Origin: JAIRTY01 sp050257395
GTDB taxonomy: Bacteria; Actinomycetota; Actinomycetes; Streptosporangiales; Streptosporangiaceae
Direction: 5' to 3'
Assembly (NCBI GenBank): GCA_050257395.1
Contig: JBLMWU010000206.1
Coordinates: 1 to 43,595, forward strand
DNA: 43,595 nt
Below are positions 24,276 to 31,483 of this stretch, one piece after another. How positions within the stretch are numbered: the stretch's first letter is position 1; each line of letters starts with the position of its first letter. Both the position numbers and the translations under genes were made by a program. The notes below the pieces were generated by a model that did no database searches, was not told the DNA's origin, and worked only from the letters and a program-made list of their open reading frames with translations.

Positions 24276-24339
24276 TCCGTGAACAGTCCTTCATGAATCT
24301 TCGTTCATGAAATAGTGTTCATGAAGCTTTGTTCATGAC
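24276..24339. promoter_or_regulatory. Array of TTCATGAA boxes at exact 14-bp spacing
   Basis: TTCATGAA occurs at 24290-24297, 24304-24311 and 24318-24325, and TTCATGAC at 24332-24339; every step is 14 bp. A degenerate box (TCCGTGAA, 6 of 8 matching) falls at 24276-24283, again 14 bp away. The spacers differ, so this is selected spacing rather than a simple tandem copy. A possible promoter (TTCATG, 17 bp, TAGTGT at 24313-24318) lies within it. It controls the ABC exporter operon, and the TetR protein encoded last in that operon is the natural candidate binder. Confidence 0.75.
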
Positions 24340-24365
24340 CGCTCTGATGACAGGAGGGCTCAGCT

Positions 24366-25070
24366 GTGACGCAGATCGAGGTCCGCGGGCTGACCAAGCG
24401 CTTCGGCCGGGTGACCGCCGTCAGCGACCTTTCCTTCACCGCGCCGGCCGGGCAGGTGACCGGGTTCCTCGGGCCCAACGGGTCCGGCAAGACCACCACC
24501 CTGCGCGCGGTGCTCGGCCTGGTGCGGCCGGACGCGGGACACGCGCTGATCGGCGGCCAGCCCTACCGCGGCCTGGCGCAGCCGCGCCGCACGGTCGGCG
24601 CGCTGCTGGAGGCCACCGGCTTCCATCCCGGCCGGCGGGCCCGCGACCACCTGCGGGTGCTCGCGGGGGCCAGCGGCATCCCCGGCGGGCGGGTGGACGA
24701 GGTGCTGCGCCAGGTGGACCTGGCAGCATCCGCGGACCGGCGGGTCCGGGAGTTCTCCCTCGGCATGCGCCAGCGGCTCGGGGTGGCCGCCGCGCTGCTC
24801 GGCGACCCGCGGGTGCTGCTGCTGGACGAGCCCGCCAACGGCCTCGACCCGGCCGGCATCGCCTGGCTCCGCGGCCTGCTGCGCGCTCTGGCCGCGCAGG
24901 GCCGCACCGTCCTGGTGGCCAGCCACGTGCTCAGCGAGATCGCCCAGACCGTGGACCAGGTGGTGATCGTGAGCGGCGGCGAGCTGCGGTTCGCCGGGCC
25001 GCTGGCCGAGATCGGCACCGCGAACGGCGCGCTCGAAGACGCCTTCCTCAAGCTCACCACCCCGGCCTGA
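24366..25070 (+). CDS. ABC transporter ATP-binding protein (ABC-2 exporter type)
   Basis: The predicted protein has 234 residues from GTG 24366 behind AGGAGGG. Walker A is GPNGSGKTTTLRAV, the signature region is FSLGMRQRLGVAAAL (the drug-exporter form of LSGGQ), Walker B is LLLDEPANGLD, and the switch His is in VASHVLSE. This is the DrrA/CcmA-like class that pairs with ABC-2 permeases, here the next gene 26 bp on. It is probably repressed through the TTCATGAA array. Confidence 0.9.
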   Translation: MTQIEVRGLTKRFGRVTAVSDLSFTAPAGQVTGFLGPNGSGKTTTLRAVLGLVRPDAGHALIGGQPYRGLAQPRRTVGALLEATGFHPGRRARDHLRVLAGASGIPGGRVDEVLRQVDLAASADRRVREFSLGMRQRLGVAAALLGDPRVLLLDEPANGLDPAGIAWLRGLLRALAAQGRTVLVASHVLSEIAQTVDQVVIVSGGELRFAGPLAEIGTANGALEDAFLKLTTPA

Positions 25071-25096
25071 CCCGCCCTCACCACAAGGAGACTGCC

Positions 25097-25837
25097 GTGC
25101 TGCCCGTGATCCGCAGCGAGTTCCGCAAGCTCACCACCATCCGCAGCCCGTGGCTGCTGCTGGCCGCCGGCCCGCTGCTCGCGCTGGCGGGCGTGAGCGG
25201 CCTGGCCACCTCCGGCGGGAACCTGCACGACCCGGCCATCCAGTCCCGCGCCCTGGCCCACGTGGGCCTCGCCGCCGTATTCACGCTCATCTTCGGCCTG
25301 CTCGCGGTGGCGGGGGAGTACCGGCACGGCACCGTCACCGACACCTGCCTGACCAGCCCGCGCCGCGGCCGGGTCATCGGTGCCAAGCTGGCCGCCTACG
25401 CCTCGGTGGGGGCGGCGGCAGGGCTGGTCACCAGCGCCGCGGCGGTCGCCGCCACCGCCGCCTGGTGCGCCGCCAAGGGCGCCACCTTCCACCTCTCGGC
25501 CGCGGACGCCTGGCGCACCCTGGGCGGTGGGGTGGGCGTCAGCATCCTGTTCGCCGCGATCGGCGTGAGCCTGGGCGCGCTGATCCGCAACCTGGTGGCC
25601 GCCGTCGCCGCGGCGCTGGCGTGGATCGCGCTGATCGAGGGGATCGCCGGGCAGCTGATCGGCTCCGGGCTCGCCCGCTGGCTGCCGTTCTACGCGAGCG
25701 AGGCGTTCGACCGGGCGAACGCGACCGGCACCGCCGGCCTGCTGCCCCAGTGGGGCGGCGGCGTGGTGCTGGCCGGGTACGCGGCAGCGCTGGCCGTGGC
25801 CGCCGCCATGGCTACACTCAAGCGCGATGTCACCTAG
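25097..25837 (+). CDS. ABC-2 type permease
   Basis: The predicted protein has 246 residues from GTG 25097 behind AAGGAG. The N-terminus IRSEFRKLTTIRSPWLLLAAG is a typical ABC-2 permease opening, followed by six membrane helices with YRHGTVTDTCLTSPRR between helices 2 and 3 and a long Ala/Gly-rich helix pair. The substrate is unknown. The end overlaps or abuts the TetR gene: the TAG stop at 25835-25837 is part of the next ribosome site. Confidence 0.87.
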   Translation: MLPVIRSEFRKLTTIRSPWLLLAAGPLLALAGVSGLATSGGNLHDPAIQSRALAHVGLAAVFTLIFGLLAVAGEYRHGTVTDTCLTSPRRGRVIGAKLAAYASVGAAAGLVTSAAAVAATAAWCAAKGATFHLSAADAWRTLGGGVGVSILFAAIGVSLGALIRNLVAAVAAALAWIALIEGIAGQLIGSGLARWLPFYASEAFDRANATGTAGLLPQWGGGVVLAGYAAALAVAAAMATLKRDVT

Positions 25838-25847
25838 GAGACCTGCC

Positions 25848-26561
25848 GTGCTGCGCGAAGGCGGGCAGGACCTGCGCGAGTACCTCATCACGACGGCTGC
25901 CCGCCTGATCGCCGAGCGGGGCGCCGCGGGCCTGGCCGTGCGCGACATCGCGCGCGCGGCCAAGGTCGCCGACGGGGTGCTCTACAACTACTTCGAGGAC
26001 AAAGAGGACCTGCTCGCGCACGCACTGCTGGCGCACGTCGGCACGGTGATGCACGACATGCCGCCGATGCCGGAGCCGGGCAGCGGCACCGTCGCGGGCA
26101 ACCTGGAGTCCTTCATCGACAGTGGTCTGGCGACGCTGGCCAGGGTGATCCCGGCGTTCGCCGGGCTGGTGACCCAGCCGAACGTGCTCACCCGGTTCCA
26201 GGCGATGGTCGGCGGCCACGCGGCCTTCGGCACGGCCCGGCAGCCCGGCGAGTCCGGCCAGGGACAGGCCCGCGGGGAGCAGGCCAGCCAGGTGCAGCCG
26301 GGGCCGCCGAGGCAGCAGGACGACAACGATCCGCATGGCCTGCCCGCGCTGCTCACCGCCTACCTGCGGGCGGAGCAGCAGCTGGGCCGGGTCGACCCGG
26401 CCGCCGACGTCGAGGCCGCCACCATGCTGGTCATCGGGGCGATCCACGGCCAGATCCTGCCGGCGGTGCTGCTCAACCCGTCCGGCGAACTGCCCGCGGC
26501 CCCGCCCGGGCTGGCCCGGCGGCTCGCCGCCACCGTGCTCTCCGGCATCGCCCCCCGCTAG
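25848..26561 (+). CDS. TetR family regulator of the ABC-2 exporter operon
   Basis: The predicted protein has 237 residues from GTG 25848, chosen because AGGAG (25836-25840) lies seven bases upstream; ATG 25827 inside the permease gene is an alternative. The HTH is AARLIAERGAAGLAVRDIA.. with KVADGVLYNYFEDKEDLLAH. The ligand domain has a Gln/Gly/Pro-rich insertion (about residues 130-165: GESGQGQARGEQASQ, PRQQDDNDP) that is unlike usual TetR proteins and may be a flexible loop. It is the last gene of the operon whose promoter holds the 14-bp-spaced boxes. Its TAG stop shares the CTAG sequence with the convergent tspO stop. Confidence 0.85.
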   Translation: MLREGGQDLREYLITTAARLIAERGAAGLAVRDIARAAKVADGVLYNYFEDKEDLLAHALLAHVGTVMHDMPPMPEPGSGTVAGNLESFIDSGLATLARVIPAFAGLVTQPNVLTRFQAMVGGHAAFGTARQPGESGQGQARGEQASQVQPGPPRQQDDNDPHGLPALLTAYLRAEQQLGRVDPAADVEAATMLVIGAIHGQILPAVLLNPSGELPAAPPGLARRLAATVLSGIAPR

Positions 26562-27028
26562 ACGCCCGGGTTGAGCAGGACGATATCGGTGTTGAGTGCC
26601 GTGGCGAACCCGGTCCAGGCGGCGTAGGGGAGCAGCAGCAGCGCGGCCGTGCGGTCGGCCTGCCAGGCCCGCCTGATCAGCGCGGCGTTGGCGAGGTTGA
26701 GGGCGGCGATCTCCGCCAGTGCCGCGCGGGGTTTGCGGACCCGGAAGAACAGCGGCGTCCAGGCGGCGTTCAGTGCCAGGTCGGTGAGCAGGACCCGGAT
26801 GAGCGGGCCGCGATCGTGCTGCCGGGCCAGGGCCCTGGCCCCCGCGTAGCCGATGGACAGGTACAGCGGGGTCCACACGAGCGGGAAAGCCCACGGGGGC
26901 GGCTGCCAGGACGGCTTGCGCAGGCCCTGGTACCAGGCGGAGCCCGGATCGGCCGCGGCGCTGCCCGATGCCGCCGCGGCCGCCACGGCGCCCGCGGCGA
27001 TTATGGCTGGTTTCACGGGCGGGGCCAT
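26558..27028 (-). CDS. tspO: TspO/MBR family tryptophan-rich sensory protein
   Basis: The predicted protein has 156 residues, the usual TspO length, with five membrane helices. Family marks are WYQGLRKPSWQPPPWAFPLVWTPLYLSIGYA, read here in parts, LALNAAWTPLFF and LLPYAAWTGFATALN; the WAFPLVWT and NAAWTPLFF segments bind porphyrin or cholesterol-like ligands in homologues. It probably takes part in tetrapyrrole handling or stress response. ATG 27028 lies in the loop of a perfect 16-bp inverted repeat, with no ribosome site, so translation is leaderless or structure-controlled. The stop shares CTAG with the convergent TetR gene. Confidence 0.9.
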   Translation of the reverse strand: MAPPVKPAIIAAGAVAAAAASGSAAADPGSAWYQGLRKPSWQPPPWAFPLVWTPLYLSIGYAGARALARQHDRGPLIRVLLTDLALNAAWTPLFFRVRKPRAALAEIAALNLANAALIRRAWQADRTAALLLLPYAAWTGFATALNTDIVLLNPGV

Positions 27029-27052
27029 GCCCGCCCGCCCCGCCCGTGAAAC
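27010..27052 (-). promoter_or_regulatory. Perfect 16-bp inverted repeat enclosing the tspO start codon
   Basis: GTTTCACGGGCGGGGC (27010-27025) is exactly complementary to 27037-27052, with an 11-base spacer holding the tspO ATG (27028-27026). In the message the AUG would be the last codon of the loop and codons 2-6 the 3' stem. As DNA it could be an operator over the start site; as RNA it could block translation. Confidence 0.8.
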
Positions 27053-27204
27053 GGTCAGGCGGCAACGGGCCCGCCCGCGAGGCTTACCGGCCGCCCCTGC
27101 GGGAGACCGCCGCCAGCAGCCGTGTGAGCGGTTTTCCGGAAGGCAGCGGTTCGGCTCATGGGATGAGAGCCGGTATGGGATGCTTCCTCCGGCTCTTGGC
27201 GGTA

Positions 27205-28464
27205 ATGCGGAAAAATGGCCTGGGAATGGGCGGCGGAATGGCGCGCTGGGGAACTGCGGGCGGCAAGGGCAGGACCGCCCGGATCGCCCTGTCTGCGGTC
27301 GTGGCCCTGGGCCTGCTGGTTTTCGCCGGCCTCGCGCAGGCGGGAACGGCAGGCGCGGCCGCCAGGGCGACGGCCGCGGGCTGGACCAGCACGCCGCTGC
27401 CAGCGCCTGCTGGCGCCGCGAGCACCAGCTTCGAGCCGCTGGCGATCTCCTGCTCCGCCGTCACGCAGTGCGCCGCCGGCGGCCGGTACATAGACCCGAC
27501 CCTGCCCGGCGTGAATCCCCAGGGAGCCCTGCTCAACTGGTCAGGGCAGCAGTGGAGCGCGGTTGAGGCGCCGCTGCCGGACGACCAGACCACAGGCCGG
27601 CAGTCGGCAGCGGTCGTCAGCATGTCCTGCCCGTCCGTCACCGTCTGCTTCGGCGGCGGCTACTACGAGAACACCACCGGCAACCAGCCGCTGCTGCTGA
27701 CCTGGTCGGGAAGCGCTTGGTCGGCGGCGATGGCACCGATGCCCGCGAATGCGAGCTCCAACCCGGACGCCAGCGTCAGCGGCATCGCGTGCCGGTCCGC
27801 CACCTGGTGCATGGCGGCGGGCCAGTACGACCAGTACGGGCTGCTGCTGAAGTGGTCCGGTACGTCGTGGACGCCGGCGGCTGCGCCGGCGCCGGCCAAG
27901 ACCAAGGGGACTGACCTCTTCGCCATCTCCTGCCCGTCCACCACCGTGTGCTTCGCGGCCGGCCAGTACGAGAACGCGGCCTCCGCGTGGCGGCCGGACA
28001 TTCTCAGGTGGTCGGCGGGCAAGTGGGCACCGGTCGCCGTCCCGCTGCCTGCGGGTGCCGCCGCCAACCCGCAGGCCATCCTGCGCGGCATCGCCTGCCC
28101 CTCCGCCACCCGGTGCGTCGCCGCCGGCAGCTACTACGACTCCCGCGGCCACCAGCAGGGCGTGCTGCTCAGCTGGTCGGGCACGAAGTGGACCGCGGCG
28201 AAGCCGCCGCTGCCGGCCAATGCGGGCAGCTACCCGGGGCCGGATCTCTTCGCGGTGGCGTGCCCGGGTACCTCGAAGTGCACCGCGGTCGGCACCTACC
28301 GCACCGCCACCAAGTGGGCTGGGCTGATCCTGACCTGGTCCGGTAAGGGCTGGACGGCGGGGTCGGCGCCGGGCAGGGCCTATCAGCTGGTGAGCATCTC
28401 GTGCCCTGCCGTCACCGACTGCGTGGCAGTGGACTCGGGCCGGCTCGCGCTGACCGGGCCGTGA
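27205..28464 (+). CDS. Secreted protein with seven CX5C repeats (probable beta-propeller)
   Basis: The predicted protein has 419 residues from ATG 27205; ATGs at 27163, 27175, 27226 and 27238 are in frame and none has a clear ribosome site. The signal peptide is the RTARIALSAVVALGLLVF segment, cut near AQAGTAGA. The mature part holds seven copies of a unit [SA]-C-x5-C-x-A/G-x-G...L-x-W-S-G-x-x-W: SCSAVTQC, SCPSVTVC, ACRSATWC, SCPSTTVC, ACPSATRC, ACPGTSKC, SCPAVTDC, spaced about 50-60 residues. Seven units suggest a seven-bladed propeller with a disulfide per blade. Such proteins are common in actinomycetes and mostly unnamed. The function is unknown; no catalytic motif is seen. Confidence 0.75.
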   Translation: MRKNGLGMGGGMARWGTAGGKGRTARIALSAVVALGLLVFAGLAQAGTAGAAARATAAGWTSTPLPAPAGAASTSFEPLAISCSAVTQCAAGGRYIDPTLPGVNPQGALLNWSGQQWSAVEAPLPDDQTTGRQSAAVVSMSCPSVTVCFGGGYYENTTGNQPLLLTWSGSAWSAAMAPMPANASSNPDASVSGIACRSATWCMAAGQYDQYGLLLKWSGTSWTPAAAPAPAKTKGTDLFAISCPSTTVCFAAGQYENAASAWRPDILRWSAGKWAPVAVPLPAGAAANPQAILRGIACPSATRCVAAGSYYDSRGHQQGVLLSWSGTKWTAAKPPLPANAGSYPGPDLFAVACPGTSKCTAVGTYRTATKWAGLILTWSGKGWTAGSAPGRAYQLVSISCPAVTDCVAVDSGRLALTGP

Positions 28465-28483
28465 CGGGTACCCGGGTCACCAC

Positions 28484-28549
28484 GGCCTGACCGCGCTGCC
28501 CCGGGCCGGCTGGCCGGTCCCGGGGCAGCGCCTGGCCGGGCGTCAGGCC
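28484..28549. terminator. Large bidirectional hairpin between the propeller gene and lon
   Basis: The core arms CGCTGCCCCGGG (28494-28505) and CCCGGGGCAGCG (28519-28530) pair perfectly. Outside them GGCCTGAC (28484-28491) pairs with GTCAGGCC (28542-28549), the latter including the lon stop codon. It lies between convergent stops at 28464 and 28543. Confidence 0.7.
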
Positions 28550-30918
28550 GCCAGGGCCGCGTCCGCGGTGGCCGGCTCCAGGGCCAGTTCCAGCACCTCC
28601 CGCACGTCGCTGACCGGGTGGATCTGCAGCTGCGCCCGCACCTCGGCCGGCACGTCGTCCAGGTCCGGCTCGTTGCGCTGCGGGATCAGGACGGTGGTGA
28701 TGCCCGCGCGGTGCGCGGCGAGCAGCTTCTGCTTCACCCCGCCGATGGGCAGCACCCGGCCGGTGAGCGACACCTCGCCGGTCATGGCCACGTCCGCGCG
28801 GGCCAGCCGGCCCGACAGCAGCGATGCCAGCGCGGTGGTCATGGTGACCCCGGCGCTTGGCCCGTCCTTGGGCACCGCGCCCGCGGGCACGTGCACGTGC
28901 ACGCCGCGCTCCTTGAGGTCGCCGACCGGCAGTTCCAGCTCCGCGCCGTGGGAGCGCAGATAGGACAGGGCGATCTGGGCCGACTCCTTCATGACGTCCC
29001 CGAGCTGCCCGGTGAGGGTGACGCCGGTGCCGCCGGTCTCGGCGTCGGCCAGCGACGCCTCGATGAACAGCACGTCGCCGCCGGTGCCGGTGACCGCCAG
29101 GCCGGTGGCCACGCCCGGCACCGCCGTCCGCTCGGCGGACTCGGGGGTGTGCCGCGGCCGGCCCAGGTAGGTTTCCAGGGCAGCCGGGCCGACGGTGACC
29201 GGCAGCGCCGCCTCGCCCAGCGCCACCTGGGCGGCGACCTTGCGCAGCACCCGGCCGATGCTCCGCTCCAGCGCCCGTACGCCGGCCTCCCGGGTGTACT
29301 CCGCGGCCAGCCGCCGCAGCGCGCCGTCGGCCAGGGTCACGTCGGCCGGCTCCAGCCCGGCCCGCTCCAGCTGCCGGGGCAGCAGGTGGCTGCGGGCGAT
29401 GACGACCTTCTCGTCCTCGGTGTAGCCGTCCAGCGTGATGAGCTCCATCCGGTCCAGCAGCGGCGCCGGGATGGCCTCCACCACGTTGGCGGTGGCGATG
29501 AACAGCACGTCCGAGAGGTCCAGCTCGACCTCCAGGTAATGGTCGCGGAAGGTGTGGTTCTGCGCCGGGTCCAGCACCTCCAGCAGGGCGGCGGTGGGGT
29601 CGCCCCGGTAGTCCGAGCCGAGCTTGTCCACCTCGTCCAGCAGGATGACCGGGTTCATGCTGCCCGCCTCGCGGACCGCGCGGACGATCCGGCCCGCCAT
29701 CGCGCCCACGTAGGTGCGCCGGTGCCCCCGGATCTCGGCCTCGTCGCGGACGCCGCCGAGCGCCACCCGGGCGAACTTCCGGCCCATGGCCCGGGCCACC
29801 GACTCGCCCAGCGAGGTCTTGCCGACCCCGGGCGGGCCGGCCAGCGCCAGCACGGCACCGCTGCGGCGGCCGCCGACCACGGTCAGGCCCTTGTCGGCCC
29901 GCCGCTTGCGCACGGCCAGGTACTCGATGATCCGCTCCTTGACGTCGTCCAGGCCGGCGTGGTCGGCGTCCAGCACCGCGCGGCTGCCGGGGATGTCGTA
30001 GGAGTCGCCGGTGCGGGTGTTCCACGGGATCTCCAGCACCGTGTCCAGCCAGGTGCGGATCCAGCCGGCCTCGGGGGAGCTGTCGCCGGTCCGCTCCAGC
30101 CGGGCGGCTTCCTTGAGCGCCGCCTCCGCGACCTGCTCCGGCAGGTCCGCCGCCTCGATCCGGGCCCGGTAGTCCTCCTCCTCGGAGGCGGGGGACCCGT
30201 CCAGCTCGGACAGCTCCTTGCGGATGGCGGCGAGCTGCTGGCGGAGCAGGAACTCGCGCTGCTGCTTCTCCATGCCCTCGCGGACATCGCTGGCGATGGT
30301 CTCGGCGACGTCGAGCTCGGCGAGCTGGTCCCGGGCCCAGGCCACCAGGCGGGCCAGCCGCTGCTCCGGGTCGATGGTCTCCAGCAGCTCCTGCCGCTGC
30401 TCCAGGGTCAGGTACCCGGCGTAGCCGGCGCTGTCGGCCAGTGCCGAGGGATCGGTGATCCGCTGCAGCACGTCCACGAGCTGCCAGGCGTCCCGCTTCT
30501 GCAGGATCGCCGCGGCCAGCCCCCGGTACTCCCTGGCCAGCTCCTGGGCCTGCGGGCCGGCGGCCGGCTCCTCCGCCACCGTCCCCTCGACCCACAGCGC
30601 GGCGCCCGGGCCGGTGGTGCCGACCCCGATCCGCACCCGGGACACGCCGCGGATGACCGCGCCCGGCTCGCCGCCGGGCAGCCGGCCGGTCTGCTCCACG
30701 GTCCCGAGGGTGCCCACCGGGGCGTACCGGCCGCCCAGCCGGGGCACCAGCAGGACCTGCGGCTTGCTCTCGGCCTCGCCGTGCGCGCCCGCCGCCAGCC
30801 GCGCAGCCTCGACGGCTGCCCGTGCCTCCGCGGCGGAGATGTCCAGCGGCACCACCATGGTGGGCAGCACCACCGAGTCGTCCAGCGGCAGCACAGGCAG
30901 GGAAAGTGTGGTGCTCAT
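28543..30918 (-). CDS. lon: ATP-dependent protease Lon
   Basis: The predicted protein has 791 residues, usual for Lon. The N-terminal LON substrate domain (about 1-200) starts PVLPLDDSVVLPTMVVPLDI. A coiled-coil segment follows (MEKQQREFLLRQQLAAI). The AAA+ module has Walker A GPPGVGKTSLGESVARA, Walker B PVILLDEVDKLG and sensor residues in LFIATANVVEAIP. The protease domain has the catalytic Ser in PKDGPSAGVTM and the catalytic Lys in GGVKQKLLAA. ATG 30918 has GAGGAAG eight bases upstream; a GTG at 30924 is too close to it. Lon degrades misfolded and regulatory proteins. A 17-bp palindrome lies upstream. Classic HspR (HAIR) boxes were not found. Confidence 0.95.
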   Translation of the reverse strand: MSTTLSLPVLPLDDSVVLPTMVVPLDISAAEARAAVEAARLAAGAHGEAESKPQVLLVPRLGGRYAPVGTLGTVEQTGRLPGGEPGAVIRGVSRVRIGVGTTGPGAALWVEGTVAEEPAAGPQAQELAREYRGLAAAILQKRDAWQLVDVLQRITDPSALADSAGYAGYLTLEQRQELLETIDPEQRLARLVAWARDQLAELDVAETIASDVREGMEKQQREFLLRQQLAAIRKELSELDGSPASEEEDYRARIEAADLPEQVAEAALKEAARLERTGDSSPEAGWIRTWLDTVLEIPWNTRTGDSYDIPGSRAVLDADHAGLDDVKERIIEYLAVRKRRADKGLTVVGGRRSGAVLALAGPPGVGKTSLGESVARAMGRKFARVALGGVRDEAEIRGHRRTYVGAMAGRIVRAVREAGSMNPVILLDEVDKLGSDYRGDPTAALLEVLDPAQNHTFRDHYLEVELDLSDVLFIATANVVEAIPAPLLDRMELITLDGYTEDEKVVIARSHLLPRQLERAGLEPADVTLADGALRRLAAEYTREAGVRALERSIGRVLRKVAAQVALGEAALPVTVGPAALETYLGRPRHTPESAERTAVPGVATGLAVTGTGGDVLFIEASLADAETGGTGVTLTGQLGDVMKESAQIALSYLRSHGAELELPVGDLKERGVHVHVPAGAVPKDGPSAGVTMTTALASLLSGRLARADVAMTGEVSLTGRVLPIGGVKQKLLAAHRAGITTVLIPQRNEPDLDDVPAEVRAQLQIHPVSDVREVLELALEPATADAALAA

Positions 30919-30942
30919 GGTCACTTCCTCACAGCTCAGTTG

Positions 30943-30959
30943 GTTGTTGGTTCAACAAC
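30943..30959 (-). promoter_or_regulatory. 17-bp palindrome upstream of lon
   Basis: GTTGTTG (30943-30949) and CAACAAC (30953-30959) are exact reverse complements around GTT, 25-41 bp before the lon ATG. It does not match the HspR HAIR consensus (CTTGAGT-N7-ACTCAAG). It is a candidate operator for an unidentified regulator. Confidence 0.45.
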
Positions 30960-31013
30960 GAGCTGGAGGAATCGTTCTCCGCCGGGCGTTCGCCCGCAGC
31001 GGACGGGGCCCGC

Positions 31014-31050
31014 GGCCCGGCCCACGCCGGTCTCCGGCGCGGGCCGGGCC
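31014..31050 (-). terminator. Hairpin terminator of the bldC-like gene
   Basis: GGCCCGGCCC (31014-31023) pairs with GGGCCGGGCC (31041-31050). Inside, CGCCGG and CCGGCG pair around TCT, giving a nearly continuous 17-bp stem with one mismatch. It sits 37 bp beyond the bldC-like stop and before the lon promoter region. Confidence 0.7.
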
Positions 31051-31086
31051 GGGCCCTCCCCCCGTCAGGCTGGAAGCGCGGGGCAG

Positions 31087-31287
31087 CTACTCCCCGCGGG
31101 TGCTGCCCGGCTTGAGCAGCTGCTCCACCTCAGACGCCCGGTAGCGGCGGTGTCCGCCGAGAGTGCGGATCGGCGTGAGGCGGCCCTGCTTCGCCCACCG
31201 GGTCACCGTCTTGGGGTCGACCCGGAAGAGGCTCGCCACTTCGGACGGCGTGTAGAGCGTCTCAGCGGCTGTACTCGTTGATGCCAC
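31087..31287 (-). CDS. BldC-like MerR-type DNA-binding protein
   Basis: The predicted protein has 66 residues from GTG 31287, chosen for the GAAAGG eight bases upstream and because BldC of Streptomyces is 68 residues; an ATG at 31335 would add 16 unlike residues. The core YTPSEVASLFRVDPKTVTRWAK followed by GRLTPIRTLGGHRRYRASEVEQLL is a near copy of the BldC winged HTH. BldC is a developmental regulator that binds direct repeats head-to-tail without dimerising. The upstream region here holds a 15-bp direct repeat, suggesting autoregulation. Excisionase-type HTH proteins share the fold but rarely the RTLGGHRRYR wing. Confidence 0.85.
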   Translation of the reverse strand: MASTSTAAETLYTPSEVASLFRVDPKTVTRWAKQGRLTPIRTLGGHRRYRASEVEQLLKPGSTRGE

Positions 31288-31298
31288 GGCGGCGACCT

Positions 31299-31328
31299 TT
31301 CGCTGGTGATCAGTTCGCTGGTGGTCAG
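31299..31328 (-). repeat. 15-bp tandem direct repeat in the bldC-like leader
   Basis: TTCGCTGGTGATCAG (31299-31313) is followed at once by TTCGCTGGTGGTCAG (31314-31328), one mismatch in 15. It lies 12-41 bp upstream of the GTG start. Because BldC-type proteins bind direct repeats, it is a candidate autoregulatory site. Translation as an N-terminal extension would give a repeated TDHQR and is less likely. Confidence 0.6.
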
Positions 31329-31347
31329 TGCCCATTCACAGTATGAA

Positions 31348-31363
31348 AGCGTACGGATACGCT
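31348..31363. promoter_or_regulatory. AGCGTA-N4-TACGCT palindrome in the divergent control region
   Basis: AGCGTA (31348-31353) and TACGCT (31358-31363) are exact complements around CGGA. The site lies between the bldC-like gene and the membrane-protein gene, nearer the former, next to TATGAA (31342-31347). It is a possible operator; the regulator is unknown. Confidence 0.35.
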
Positions 31364-31412
31364 CCGCCGTCACACCACCCGGGATGTTCTGCGGGATCGC
31401 CATCCAGGCAAG

Positions 31413-31460
31413 TACTTTCCAAGCTGGAAAGCAGATGATACTTTCCTACTAGGAAAGTAT
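31413..31460 (+). promoter_or_regulatory. Twin ACTTTCC-N5-GGAAAG operators
   Basis: Site 1: CTTTCC (31415-31420), AAGCT, GGAAAG (31426-31431). Site 2: ATACTTTCC (31438-31446), TACTA, GGAAAGTAT (31452-31460), with perfect 9-bp arms. The centres are 26 bp apart. Both precede ATG 31484 of an operon that ends with a winged-helix regulator, the probable binder. A GGAGGAAAG ribosome site follows at 31472-31480. Confidence 0.75.
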
Positions 31461-31483
31461 TTGCCTGACAGCGGAGGAAAGCC

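Noticed and set aside
30960..31013. Possible ClgR box near lon (GCGTTCGCCCGC)
   Set aside because: The match is partial and the region is GC-rich; I could not align it to a firm consensus.
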